Assembly: GCA_022777205.1 (NCBI GenBank)
Contig: JALFGP010000027.1
Coordinates: 1 to 64,000, forward strand
Source of the DNA: Rikenellaceae bacterium
Lineage (GTDB): Bacteria; Bacteroidota; Bacteroidia; Bacteroidales; UBA932
Direction: 5' to 3'
Length of the DNA: 64,000 bases
Within the stretch, counting starts at the first letter, position 1, and every line of letters begins with the position of its first letter. Shown piece by piece: positions 7,542 through 17,212 of this stretch. Position numbers and translations under genes: made by a program. Below the pieces are notes generated by a model. It saw only the letters and a program-made list of their open reading frames with translations, was not told where the DNA came from and ran no database searches.

Positions 7542-10500
7542 TTATTCCCCGTACTCGTCCCGGGATTTGATGGCCAGGGCGGATTCGGGGAGGGTGCAGA
7601 ATGCGTCGATGAAAGCGGCGGCAAGACGGCTGTCGGTTAGCAGAGGGACGTTGAAATCCACTGCGGCACGGCGGACTTTGTAACCTCTCTCCAATTCGTT
7701 GGCGGAGAGGTTTTTCGGTATGTTCACCACCAGATCCACTTCGTGGTGCCTTATCAGGTCTGTGGCCGGGGTACCCGCCCGAGTGCCTTCCGGTTTGTCC
7801 GCCCGGGCTTCATCCGGCCAGAGGACCTTGGTGGCAGGTATGCCGTTCTCGTCAAGATATTGCCAGGTGCCGCCGGTTGCATAGATTTTCAAGCCTTTGG
7901 CCACCAGCAACTTGCAGGCGTTGAGCAGGTCAGCCTTCTGGAGGGCGTCTCCCGAGGACATCAGCACGGCTTTCTGCGGTATTCTGTAGCCCACGGAAAG
8001 CATACCCTTGAGCAGGGCTTCTGCTGTGCTGTCTCCCAGGCAGCCCACTTCGCCGGTGGAGGCCATATCCACGCCTGAGACCGGATCGGCCTGGTTCAGT
8101 CTTGAAAATGAGAACTGGGAGCATTTGATTCCGGTGTATTCGAGGGCAAAAGGATCGGCAGTCACGGCCTCGGGACTTTCCCCCAGCATAGCCTTTGTGG
8201 CAAGTTCTATCATATTGATTCCCATTACTTTGGACACGAATGGGAAACTTCTGGAGGCCCTCAGGTTGCACTCTATCACTTTCAGGGAGTCGCCCTTGGA
8301 CAGGAACTGGATGTTGAAAGGACCGGTGATGTTCAATTCCCGGGCTATGGCTGAGGCAACTTTGCGGATACGGGCTGCTGTCACCGCGTAGATGCGGCGC
8401 GCAGGGAACTGTATGGTGGCATCTCCTGAATGCACTCCAGCAAATTCGATATGTTCCGATATGGCTGCGAAAAGGACTTTCCCGCAGTCAGCCACGGCGT
8501 CACATTCAATTTCCTTGCATCTCTGTATGAATGAGCTGATTACCACAGGATGCTCGTCCGAGACTTCCACTGCCAGGTCCAGGAATTCCTTCAGCTGGGA
8601 GTCGCTGTGGCATACGTTCATAGCTGCTCCGGAAAGCACATAGGACGGCCTCACCAACACCGGATAGCCCACTTCGGAAATGAACTTGTGCACCCCTTCC
8701 ATATCAGTTAATTCGCTCCAGCGCGGCTGGTCTATGCCGAGTTTGTCCACTATGGCGGAGAACTTGCGTCTGTCCTCGGCCCTGTCTATGTCTGAGGCTC
8801 CCGTACCCATCAGCGGGATGCCGGCTTCGGCAAGAGGAAGGGCGAGATTGTTCGGTATCTGTCCTCCCACGCTGACGATTACCCCCTCCGGTTTTTCAAA
8901 GCCGCAGATATCCATTACGGTCTCGAAACTCAATTCGTCGAAATAGAGACGGTCGCAGCAGTCGAAATCGGTGGACACAGTTTCAGGATTGAAGTTTATC
9001 ATCACTGCCTTCCTGCCTGAGCGGCGTACCGTATTGACAGCGTTCACCCCGCACCAGTCAAATTCCACGCTGCTTCCTATTCTGTAGGCACCCGAGCCCA
9101 GGACAATAACAGCTCCACCTTCCGGTCTGCAATCGTCTTCCACGGCATTGTAGGTAAGATAGAGGTAATTGGTGTCGGAAGGGAATTCGGCTGCGAGGGT
9201 GTCTATTCTGCGTATATGTGGACGCAAGCCCATAGACTCGCGGAACTTTCTGACTGTCAGTTCTTTCTCCCCGAAAACCCGGCCAATCTGCACATCCGAG
9301 AAGCCAAGCTGTTTGGCACGCCTGAGGTCTTCTGCGGACATCTGAGCGAGACTGCCGGTCTCTTCCATCTGCCTGTAGCAGCTTTCAATGTTTGCAAGCC
9401 GGTCGAGGAACCATTTGTCTATATGCGTCAGGGCATTGATGCGGTCTATGCTGTAACCGCTCTCGAAAGCTGCCGCAATGGCGAAAATCCTCGTATCTGT
9501 CGGATTGCTAAGGGCGTAATCCAGGTCCTCTGTCTTGTAGGGCTTGTTGCAAACGAAGCCGTTGGCTCCCTGACCTATCATCCTGAGTCCCTTCTGCAGG
9601 GCTTCCTCAAAACAGCGCCCTATGGCCATCACCTCTCCCACACTCTTCATACTGGAACCCAATTCTCTGGACACTCCTTTGAATTTGCCCAGGTCCCAGC
9701 GGGGAATTTTGCAGACCACATAGTCCAGGGCAGGCTCGAAGAAGGCCGGGGTGCTTCCGGTGACAGCATTCTTGAGTTCGAAAAGTCCATAGCCGAGCGC
9801 GAGTTTTGCAGCCACGAAGGCGAGGGGATAACCGGTGGCCTTGGATGCAAGGGCGGAAGAACGGCTCAGTCTGGCGTTCACCTCGATTACCCTGTAGTCA
9901 TCCCCGTCAGGGCTGAAGGCATATTGCACGTTACATTCTCCCACTATGCCTATATGTCGCACTATGTCAATGGCTTTCTTGCGCAGGAAATGATACTCCC
10001 GATTGGACAGAGTCTGGGACGGAGCCACGACTATGCTCTCTCCGGTGTGGATGCCGAGGGGGTCGAAATTTTCCATATTGCAGACAGTGATGCAGTTGTC
10101 ATAGCGGTCGCGCACCACCTCGTATTCGATTTCTTTCCAGCCTTTCAGGGATTTTTCAATCAGCACCTGCGGAGAAAAGTTGAAGGCTTTGGCCACTGTC
10201 TTCTGCAACTGGTCTTCATCTTCGCAGAAACCGGAGCCCAAACCTCCGAGTGCATAGGCGGCCCGCACAATTACCGGAAAGCCCACCATTCTGGCTGCCT
10301 CCATCGCCTCCTCGGGTGTGGATGCCGCGTGGGATTTAATGGTCTTGACCCCGATTTCGTCCAGTTTCTGCACGAAAAGTTCCCGGTCCTCAGTCTCGAT
10401 TATGGCCTGTACCGGAGTGCCGAGCACCTTCACTCCGTATTTTTCCAGAACCCCGCTGCGATGAAGTTCCACTCCGCAGTTGAGGGCGGTCTGGCCTCCG

Positions 10501-10754
10501 AATGCGAGCAGAAGGCCGTCAGGACGTTCCTGCTTTATGACCTGCTCTGTGAACTGAGGGGTTACGGGCAGGAAATAGACCTTGTCCGCCACCCCTTCCG
10601 AAGTCTGCACCGTGGCAATGTTCGGATTCAGCAGCACAGTCTGCACCCCTTCTTCCCTGAGGGCTTTCAGGGCCTGTGCCCCGCTGTAGTCAAATTCTCC
10701 CGCTTCACCTATTTTGAGGGCTCCGGATCCGAGCACCAGTACTTTTTTCACCAT
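7542..10754 (-). CDS. carB: Carbamoyl-phosphate synthase large subunit
   Basis: MVKKVLVLGSGALKIGEAGEFDYSGAQALKALREEG; duplicated ATP-grasp halves; MGS-like C-terminus. The ORF call to 11054 adds a spurious N-terminus overlapping carA. Confidence 0.95.
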   Translation of the reverse strand: MVKKVLVLGSGALKIGEAGEFDYSGAQALKALREEGVQTVLLNPNIATVQTSEGVADKVYFLPVTPQFTEQVIKQERPDGLLLAFGGQTALNCGVELHRSGVLEKYGVKVLGTPVQAIIETEDRELFVQKLDEIGVKTIKSHAASTPEEAMEAARMVGFPVIVRAAYALGGLGSGFCEDEDQLQKTVAKAFNFSPQVLIEKSLKGWKEIEYEVVRDRYDNCITVCNMENFDPLGIHTGESIVVAPSQTLSNREYHFLRKKAIDIVRHIGIVGECNVQYAFSPDGDDYRVIEVNARLSRSSALASKATGYPLAFVAAKLALGYGLFELKNAVTGSTPAFFEPALDYVVCKIPRWDLGKFKGVSRELGSSMKSVGEVMAIGRCFEEALQKGLRMIGQGANGFVCNKPYKTEDLDYALSNPTDTRIFAIAAAFESGYSIDRINALTHIDKWFLDRLANIESCYRQMEETGSLAQMSAEDLRRAKQLGFSDVQIGRVFGEKELTVRKFRESMGLRPHIRRIDTLAAEFPSDTNYLYLTYNAVEDDCRPEGGAVIVLGSGAYRIGSSVEFDWCGVNAVNTVRRSGRKAVMINFNPETVSTDFDCCDRLYFDELSFETVMDICGFEKPEGVIVSVGGQIPNNLALPLAEAGIPLMGTGASDIDRAEDRRKFSAIVDKLGIDQPRWSELTDMEGVHKFISEVGYPVLVRPSYVLSGAAMNVCHSDSQLKEFLDLAVEVSDEHPVVISSFIQRCKEIECDAVADCGKVLFAAISEHIEFAGVHSGDATIQFPARRIYAVTAARIRKVASAIARELNITGPFNIQFLSKGDSLKVIECNLRASRSFPFVSKVMGINMIELATKAMLGESPEAVTADPFALEYTGIKCSQFSFSRLNQADPVSGVDMASTGEVGCLGDSTAEALLKGMLSVGYRIPQKAVLMSSGDALQKADLLNACKLLVAKGLKIYATGGTWQYLDENGIPATKVLWPDEARADKPEGTRAGTPATDLIRHHEVDLVVNIPKNLSANELERGYKVRRAAVDFNVPLLTDSRLAAAFIDAFCTLPESALAIKSRDEYGE

Positions 10755-10758
10755 AATA

Positions 10759-11832
10759 TTATAAAAGCTCAATGAATTTGTCGAACAAAAACTCCGTGTC
10801 GAGAGGCCCGCTGGATGCCTCCGGATGGAACTGTACGCTGAAGAAAGGTTTGCTGCGATGGCGTATGCCCTCGTTGGTCCCGTCGTTGAGATTGATGAAA
10901 TGGGGTTCCCATTCTTTGTCAAGTGTCTGGGTGTCAACAGCAAATCCGTGATTCTGGGATGTGATGTAGCAGTGGTTGCTGCCGCAGAGCCTAACCGGCT
11001 GATTGTGTCCTCTATGTCCGTATTTGAGCTTGTAGGTGGATGCTCCGGCAGCAAGGCTCATCAGCTGATTGCCCATACATATTCCGAAAATTGGTTTGTC
11101 CCCGTTATATGCCTTGCGTATGTTTTCAACCGTCTTAGTGCAAAGGCTCGGGTTTCCGGGACCATTTGAAATCATAAGTCCGTCCCATTCGAGGCTGTTG
11201 AAATCGTAGTCCCAAGGCACCTGGACCACTTTCACACCTCTGGATGCAAGGCAGTGCAGGATACGGTGTTTCACTCCGCAATCCACCAGCACCACCGTCT
11301 TTTCGCCTTCCCCATATACCCGAGGCTCGCTGCAGCTGGCAAGGGCAACCTGGTTTTCATTGTCAGGGTTGTACCACTGAGGTTCTTCTGCACCTTCCGG
11401 GACTATTTTGCCGAGCATCGCACCTGAATCCCTGATGATACGGGTGAGAGCCCTTGTGTCCACTCCGCATATTCCCGGAACCTTTTCCTCTTTCAGCCAT
11501 TCTTCCAGGCTTGTGCGGGCATCATAGTGGCTGTAGGTCTCGCTATAGTCGGAAATGATGAGTCCTCGGGCCTGTATGCGGTCAGACTCGAAGGTGGTTC
11601 TTATGCCGAATGAGTCCCATTCTTCCTGAGGTACACCGTAATTGCCTACAAGAGGGTAGGTTACGCAGAGTATCTGGCCCGAGTAGGACGGGTCGGTGAG
11701 GCTTTCCGGATAGCCTACCATTGCTGTGGAAAAGACAATTTCGCCGGAGGTGGCCCCGTCATAGCCGAAACTGTAACCTTCGAAACATCTGCCGTTCTGC
11801 AGGAGGAGTTTCGCTTTCTTTCTGTTCATCAT
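10759..11832 (-). CDS. carA: Carbamoyl-phosphate synthase small subunit
   Basis: Class I glutamine amidotransferase GICMGNQLM, NGPGNPSLC, SVQFHPEASSGPLDTE. Confidence 0.95.
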   Translation of the reverse strand: MMNRKKAKLLLQNGRCFEGYSFGYDGATSGEIVFSTAMVGYPESLTDPSYSGQILCVTYPLVGNYGVPQEEWDSFGIRTTFESDRIQARGLIISDYSETYSHYDARTSLEEWLKEEKVPGICGVDTRALTRIIRDSGAMLGKIVPEGAEEPQWYNPDNENQVALASCSEPRVYGEGEKTVVLVDCGVKHRILHCLASRGVKVVQVPWDYDFNSLEWDGLMISNGPGNPSLCTKTVENIRKAYNGDKPIFGICMGNQLMSLAAGASTYKLKYGHRGHNQPVRLCGSNHCYITSQNHGFAVDTQTLDKEWEPHFINLNDGTNEGIRHRSKPFFSVQFHPEASSGPLDTEFLFDKFIELL

Positions 11833-13190
11833 ATCAGTCTGGTTTTGCCTTTGCCCCAAGCTGAGGCTTCGTCCATCAATGTCTTGATTCTGTCGTTGGC
11901 CAAGTTGCCTATGCTGCCAAGGTGGGTGTGGTGCAGGTCTTTGACCGTGAGGGAAGCACCGCCATCAGTCTCCGAAATCCCATCTGAACCTCCGAAACGG
12001 AAGCGCCCCTCGTTGACCTCAATCCCCACTTCCTTATAGGCATCCCTGAAAGGCATCCCGGCGAGAGTTCTGCGGTTGACCTCTTCCACCGTAAACATAT
12101 ATTTATATATGGGATTGTCAAGAATATGTTCATTGATTTCAATATGCCTGAGCATATAAGAGGTCATCTCCAGACACTGGTGAGTGTATTCCAGAGCCGG
12201 AAAAATCACCTCCTTGAGCAATTGCCAGTCCCGGTGGTATCCGTGAATGGTGTTGCTGCACATCATAGCCACGGTATTCTGGGCCGACAGGATCATATTG
12301 CAACGCCCGCGGATGATTTCCCAAACGTCCGGATTCTTCTTGTGAGGCATTATGCTGGAGCCTGTAGTGAGCTCATCCGGGAATTTGATGAACCCGAAAT
12401 TGGGACACATATATGCTATGCAGTCTGAGGCGAATTTATTGAGAGTCAGTGCTATACCCCCTATGGCGGAAGCAATGCACCTTTCCCCTGCACCTCTGCC
12501 CAACTGTGCCGCGACGCTGTTTACGACAGGGGAGTCGAAGCCGAGCAGTTCCGTGGTCATCTCCCTGTCCAGAGGGAAGGAATTGCCGTAGCCCGCAGCT
12601 GAGCCCAGAGGATTGCGGTTGGTGATTTTCCAGCAGCCTCCGCACTCGTACATATTGTCCACAAGAGCTTCAGAGTAGGCCCCGAACCACATTCCGAAGG
12701 AAGATGGCATTGCAATCTGGGTGTGGGTATAGCCCGGAAGCAGCACCTGACTGTATTTCCCGCTGAGGCTCTGGAGCAAGTCGAACAATTCAAGCGTTTC
12801 CTCGCGCAGTTTCAGCAGTTCGTCCCTGAAAAACAGTCTCAGGTCCACGAGCACCTGGTCGTTGCGGGAGCGTCCGGAATGAATCTTCTTGCCCACCTCT
12901 CCAAGCCTCTGTGTAAGAAGAAGTTCGACCTGTGAATGAATATCCTCCACATCCTCTCCGAGCGTGAATTTCCCGGCCCTGATTTCGTTTTCCAGAGCCT
13001 TGAGCCCCTGAATGAGGACTTCGGTTTCATCCCCGCTGAGCAGACCTGTCTTGCCCAGCATTTTCACGTGTGCCATAGACCCGGTCACATCGTAAACTGC
13101 CAGTCTCAGGTCCAGTTCCCTGTCCTTTCCCACCGTGAAATCTTCCACTATACGGGTTGCGCTTTTGCCTTTGTTCCAGAGTGTTGCCAT
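11829..13190 (-). CDS. argH: Argininosuccinate lyase
   Basis: GSSIMPHKKNPDVWE signature; HSGRSRNDQV; overlaps the carA start by 4 bp. Confidence 0.95.
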   Translation of the reverse strand: MATLWNKGKSATRIVEDFTVGKDRELDLRLAVYDVTGSMAHVKMLGKTGLLSGDETEVLIQGLKALENEIRAGKFTLGEDVEDIHSQVELLLTQRLGEVGKKIHSGRSRNDQVLVDLRLFFRDELLKLREETLELFDLLQSLSGKYSQVLLPGYTHTQIAMPSSFGMWFGAYSEALVDNMYECGGCWKITNRNPLGSAAGYGNSFPLDREMTTELLGFDSPVVNSVAAQLGRGAGERCIASAIGGIALTLNKFASDCIAYMCPNFGFIKFPDELTTGSSIMPHKKNPDVWEIIRGRCNMILSAQNTVAMMCSNTIHGYHRDWQLLKEVIFPALEYTHQCLEMTSYMLRHIEINEHILDNPIYKYMFTVEEVNRRTLAGMPFRDAYKEVGIEVNEGRFRFGGSDGISETDGGASLTVKDLHHTHLGSIGNLANDRIKTLMDEASAWGKGKTRLI

Positions 13191-13192
13191 TG

Positions 13193-14272
13193 CTAAAAAT
13201 GTTTGGCGAGTTCGCCTATGAGGTTAATATATGTTTCAATTCCATTTTGCACTTCCTCTACCGTGATGAATTCGTCGCTTTTGTGGGAACGGCTGGATTC
13301 ACCCGGGCCGATTTTCACGCAGTCGGAGTCTATGCGCATCCAGTCCGAAGTGGTGGGGGAGGAGAATTTTTCTATTCCGAGTCCATCCAAGGCTTTGAAA
13401 AGGGGAGAGCCGCTGCGGGTGGCGCTGGAACGGTTGTTCAGGTTTCTTGCCTCGAGGCGGCTTTTGCAGATACTCTGCAGCTCGTCCAATATTTCTGCGC
13501 AGGTATAGACTTCGGTTGGGCGTATGTCTATGGTGAACTCGCAACGGTCCGGAACCACATTATGCGCTGTGCCTGAATGGATTATGGTTACGGTCTTATG
13601 CACCTCGCCCATTGTGGGGGAGATTCTGGAGAATTTGTGGGAACGGATGGCCGCTATGTCGTCGAGGGCAATGTAGAGGGCGTTGATGCCTTCGTTCCGG
13701 GCCGCGTGGCCGCTTTTGCCTTCAGCCACAGCATCGATTACCAGCAGGCCCCTTTCGCTCGTTGCTGCTTTCAGGCCGGTGGGTTCGCCTATGATTACCA
13801 TTTCGGGGTGGAGAGGACCTTCCGGACCATAGAGCCAGCGGGCACCGTTCTCTCCGCTTCTTTCTTCTTCGCAACTCAGGGCAAGAATCAGGTTGAAGGG
13901 CAGTTCACGGCTCAGGAAGTGCCTGTAGGCGGCTATCATTGCCACAACGCAGCCCCCGTCGTCATTGGAACCCAGACCGTAGATGACGTGCTGGTTGTTG
14001 TCGGGACCGGCCGGGTCGAAGGGGTTGCATGTCCAGCCCTGGCATACTGGGACAGTGTCTATGTGGGCATCTAGGACCAGTGTTTTTTTTTCCGGGTCCA
14101 TTTTCTCCAGCCCGGCTACTAGGTTGTTGCGCAGTCTTTCGTGCACAACACCCCAGGCAGACAGACGGCTGCCGATCAGGTCAGCTACTGCTGTTTCCTC
14201 AAAAGAAACTGAGGGAACTGTCACCATTTCTCTCAGCAGGTTCAGACTTTGTAATCCTATTATCTTGTCCAT
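13193..14272 (-). CDS. M20-family N-acyl-ornithine/citrulline deacylase (ArgE/DapE-like)
   Basis: LVLDAHIDTVPVCQGW, SNDDGGCVVAMIAA, ALSCEEERSGENGA; position in arg operon. Confidence 0.88.
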   Translation of the reverse strand: MDKIIGLQSLNLLREMVTVPSVSFEETAVADLIGSRLSAWGVVHERLRNNLVAGLEKMDPEKKTLVLDAHIDTVPVCQGWTCNPFDPAGPDNNQHVIYGLGSNDDGGCVVAMIAAYRHFLSRELPFNLILALSCEEERSGENGARWLYGPEGPLHPEMVIIGEPTGLKAATSERGLLVIDAVAEGKSGHAARNEGINALYIALDDIAAIRSHKFSRISPTMGEVHKTVTIIHSGTAHNVVPDRCEFTIDIRPTEVYTCAEILDELQSICKSRLEARNLNNRSSATRSGSPLFKALDGLGIEKFSSPTTSDWMRIDSDCVKIGPGESSRSHKSDEFITVEEVQNGIETYINLIGELAKHF

Positions 14273-14316
14273 ATTTCCATTCTGATGCCCAAACAAGTCT
14301 GGAAAGACTTGCATCT

Positions 14317-15087
14317 TTACAGTTTTATTACAGTTCCGATGCCGTTGTCAAGCCCGGAGGAATTGCGGATGGTGACACCGGATGCCCCGTTGCGCAGGCA
14401 CAGGAATGCATTTTCCAGCTTAGGAATCATTCCCTCTGCCACTATGCCCTCCTTCTTGAGCCTCTCAAAAAGCCCCGGATCAATCTCCGGTATGACACTC
14501 CCTTCATCATCCTTGTCCCTCAGCACTCCGTTCTTCTCAAAGCACACCACAAGTTCTGTCCCAAGAGCCGCTGCCACCGATGAAGCCACTGTGTCTGCAT
14601 TGGTATTGAGCAGCTTTCCCTTCCTGTCGTGGTTTATTGCACTCAGCACCGGCACAAGTCCCATCCCGCAGAATGATTCAAGCAGTTCAGTGTTCACACT
14701 CGCCGCAGTCACATCACCCACGGCTCCGAAATCCACCATCTGTCCCTCAATCTCAATCGGAGGTCTCCTGGTTGCGCAGATGACATTCCCGTCGCAACCC
14801 GAAAGCCCGATTGCATTGCAGCCGAAACTCTGCAGCAGGGCCACCACATTCTTGTTGCACAGCCCCGCATATACCCCGGTCACAACCTTCAGCGTTTCCG
14901 GATCCGTGACTCTGCGTCCCTGAATCTTCACCGGCCTGATGCCCATCAACTCCTGCACCCTGCTTGCCGCCACACCTCCTCCGTGCACCAGCATCCGGGG
15001 CCCGTCCAATGACGCGAACTCCCTGCAGAAGGTCTCCAGAGCCGCCTGGTCGTCCACCACGTTTCCGCCTATTTTGTAAACTTTCAT
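14317..15087 (-). CDS. argB: N-acetyl(acyl)glutamate kinase
   Basis: MKVYKIGGNVVDD, LVHGGGVAASRVQELMG, KQ/IPKLENAFLCLRNGASGVTI. Confidence 0.92.
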   Translation of the reverse strand: MKVYKIGGNVVDDQAALETFCREFASLDGPRMLVHGGGVAASRVQELMGIRPVKIQGRRVTDPETLKVVTGVYAGLCNKNVVALLQSFGCNAIGLSGCDGNVICATRRPPIEIEGQMVDFGAVGDVTAASVNTELLESFCGMGLVPVLSAINHDRKGKLLNTNADTVASSVAAALGTELVVCFEKNGVLRDKDDEGSVIPEIDPGLFERLKKEGIVAEGMIPKLENAFLCLRNGASGVTIRNSSGLDNGIGTVIKL

Positions 15088-15090
15088 AGA

Positions 15091-16041
15091 TTACTCTGAA
15101 ATCAACATCTTGAGTACCGTCTGCGCGGAAACCACCCTGTTTGCAGCTTCCGGAATCACCAGCGACCGCTCTGATTCAATAACATCATCGCTGACTATCA
15201 TATTCCTGCGGACAGGCAGGCAGTGCATAAAGAAGGCATTGTCAGTCAGCGCCATCTTCTCCGCAGTCACTGTCCATCCCATATCCCGACAAATCACCTT
15301 GCCGTAATTTTCAGCCCCGTATGGTGCCCAGTTCTTGGCATAGACGAAATCCGCCCCTTCCAGAGCCTCGTCCTGATTGTGGGTCACTTTGGCATTTCCG
15401 ACAAATTCCGGTGCAAGGTCATAGCCTTCCGGATTGGCAATAACGAACTCATAGTCAGTCATATTCAGTCCTTCAGCAAAGGAATTCGGCACGGCCTGAG
15501 GGAGAGCCTTGGGATGGGGCGCCCAGGTCATCACCACCTTCGGGCGGGCCTTGGTCTTGTGTTCTTCGATGGTAATCAGGTCTGCAAAAGTCTGGAGAGG
15601 ATGCCTTGTGGCCGCCTCCATACTGAACACCGGCTTGCCTGAATACTTGATGAACTGGTTGAGGATTACCTCATTGTAATCGTCTTCACGGCTTTCGAAG
15701 CGGGCAAAGGACCTGACGCCTATCACGTCGCAATAACTGCCCATAACGGGTATGGCTTCCAGCAGATGTTCGCTCTTGTCGGAGTCCATAATCACTCCTC
15801 GTTCAGTCTCCAGTTTCCACGCTCCCTGGTTCACGTCCAGCACCATCACGTTCATCCCCAGATTGAGGGCGGCCTTCTGAGTGCTCAGGCGCGTGCGCAG
15901 ACTGTTGTTGAAAAACACCAGGAGAGCAGTCTTGTTCTCGCCCAGTTTTTTGTCGGCAAAAGGGTTCTGTTTCACCCACAAAGCCTCCTTCAATGCAGCT
16001 TGCAGGTCCCCAAGTTGAGTTATTGATGTAAATGTTTTCAT
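15091..16041 (-). CDS. argF': N-acylornithine carbamoyltransferase (SOTCase/AOTCase type)
   Basis: FFNNSLRTRLSTQKAALNLGMNVMVLDVNQGAWKLETERGVIMDSDKSEHLLEAIPVMG, FMHCLPVRRNMIVSDDVIES; resembles the Bacteroides fragilis succinylornithine transcarbamylase. Confidence 0.9.
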   Translation of the reverse strand: MKTFTSITQLGDLQAALKEALWVKQNPFADKKLGENKTALLVFFNNSLRTRLSTQKAALNLGMNVMVLDVNQGAWKLETERGVIMDSDKSEHLLEAIPVMGSYCDVIGVRSFARFESREDDYNEVILNQFIKYSGKPVFSMEAATRHPLQTFADLITIEEHKTKARPKVVMTWAPHPKALPQAVPNSFAEGLNMTDYEFVIANPEGYDLAPEFVGNAKVTHNQDEALEGADFVYAKNWAPYGAENYGKVICRDMGWTVTAEKMALTDNAFFMHCLPVRRNMIVSDDVIESERSLVIPEAANRVVSAQTVLKMLISE

Positions 16042-17171
16042 ATCAGTTCATTCCAGGCTTTCACAAAGGATTTCGCCGTGTCCATTCCGAGGGTAAGGGC
16101 AGGCAGAAGGCGTATGACCTTGGCTCCCGATGCTCCCGTGAAGAAATGCTTCTCGAAAAGCAGTCTCTCCCTCAGTTTCTCGTAGCCAGGTTTCACTTCC
16201 AGTCCTATCATAAGTCCGCGTCCACGGAACTCAGTCAATGCCGGATTGCCTTTGAAAGCCTCCCTGAGCCAGTCACCGACCTTAGCTGCGTTTGCTATAA
16301 GGTTCTCGTTCTCAATCACATCGCACACCGCAAGAGCTGCAGTGCAAGCCAGATGGTTGCCTCCGAAAGTGGTGCCCAGCATTCCGTAACGGGCCTGAAT
16401 GGTCGGGCTTATCATAACGGCTCCGATGGGAAAACCGTTGCCTATGCCCTTGGCCATTGTGACCAGGTCAGCCCTGATGCCGCTCCACTGGTGGGCAAAG
16501 TATTTTCCGCTCCGGCCGCATCCGGACTGTATTTCATCCAGAATCAGCAGGACTCCATATTGGTCGCAAAGCCTGCGCAGCTCACGAAGGAAGGCATCGC
16601 TCGGCATCTGTATTCCGGCCACCCCCTGTATTCCCTCAATCATCACAGCTGCATATTCTCCTCCGGACAGTTCTTTCTCCACTGCATTCAAGTCATTGAG
16701 AGCCACAAATTTGACATTATCCGTTCCGTTGAAAGGGGAGCGTATGTCCGGATTGTCAGTGGCTGCAACCGCGCCGGAAGTCCTGCCGTGGAAGGCGTGC
16801 CCGAAAGCCAGAATCTTGGCTTTACCGGTATGGAAGGAGGCCAGCTTCAAGGCATTTTCATTTGCCTCGGCTCCGCTGTTGCAGAGGAAGAGTTTGTAGT
16901 CGTCGTAATTGCTCAACTTGCCCAGTCTGTGCGCAAGGTCGCGCTGCAGGTGGTTCTGTACGGCATTGGAGTAAAATCCGAGTTCTCCAAGCTGCTCAGT
17001 GAGCATTTTCACATAGTGCGGATGGCAGTGGCCTATGCTGATTACCGCGTGGCCGCCGTAGAGGTCCGTATAGACTTCTCCGTTCTTGTCAATAAGTCTG
17101 GTGCCGAAGCCTTTGACCGGCTCGATGTCCCAAGTTTTGTAAACGTCAAAAAGTTCCATAGTCATTCGCAT
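16038..17171 (-). CDS. argD: Acetyl(succinyl)ornithine aminotransferase
   Basis: PLP class III: LFLCNSGAEANENALKLA, LLILDEIQSGCGRSGKYFAHQ, VTMAKGIGNGFPIGAV. Confidence 0.94.
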   Translation of the reverse strand: MRMTMELFDVYKTWDIEPVKGFGTRLIDKNGEVYTDLYGGHAVISIGHCHPHYVKMLTEQLGELGFYSNAVQNHLQRDLAHRLGKLSNYDDYKLFLCNSGAEANENALKLASFHTGKAKILAFGHAFHGRTSGAVAATDNPDIRSPFNGTDNVKFVALNDLNAVEKELSGGEYAAVMIEGIQGVAGIQMPSDAFLRELRRLCDQYGVLLILDEIQSGCGRSGKYFAHQWSGIRADLVTMAKGIGNGFPIGAVMISPTIQARYGMLGTTFGGNHLACTAALAVCDVIENENLIANAAKVGDWLREAFKGNPALTEFRGRGLMIGLEVKPGYEKLRERLLFEKHFFTGASGAKVIRLLPALTLGMDTAKSFVKAWNELI

Positions 17172-17212
17172 TCAATAAGTTGCACTTCCTGAGTGAGAGA
17201 TGCGAAACCATC

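Noticed and set aside
9216-10775. 519-aa plus-strand ORF
   Set aside because: Antisense shadow of carB; no family features and the minus-strand protein is certain.
16032-17192. 386-aa plus-strand ORF
   Set aside because: Antisense to argD; shadow ORF from codon bias.
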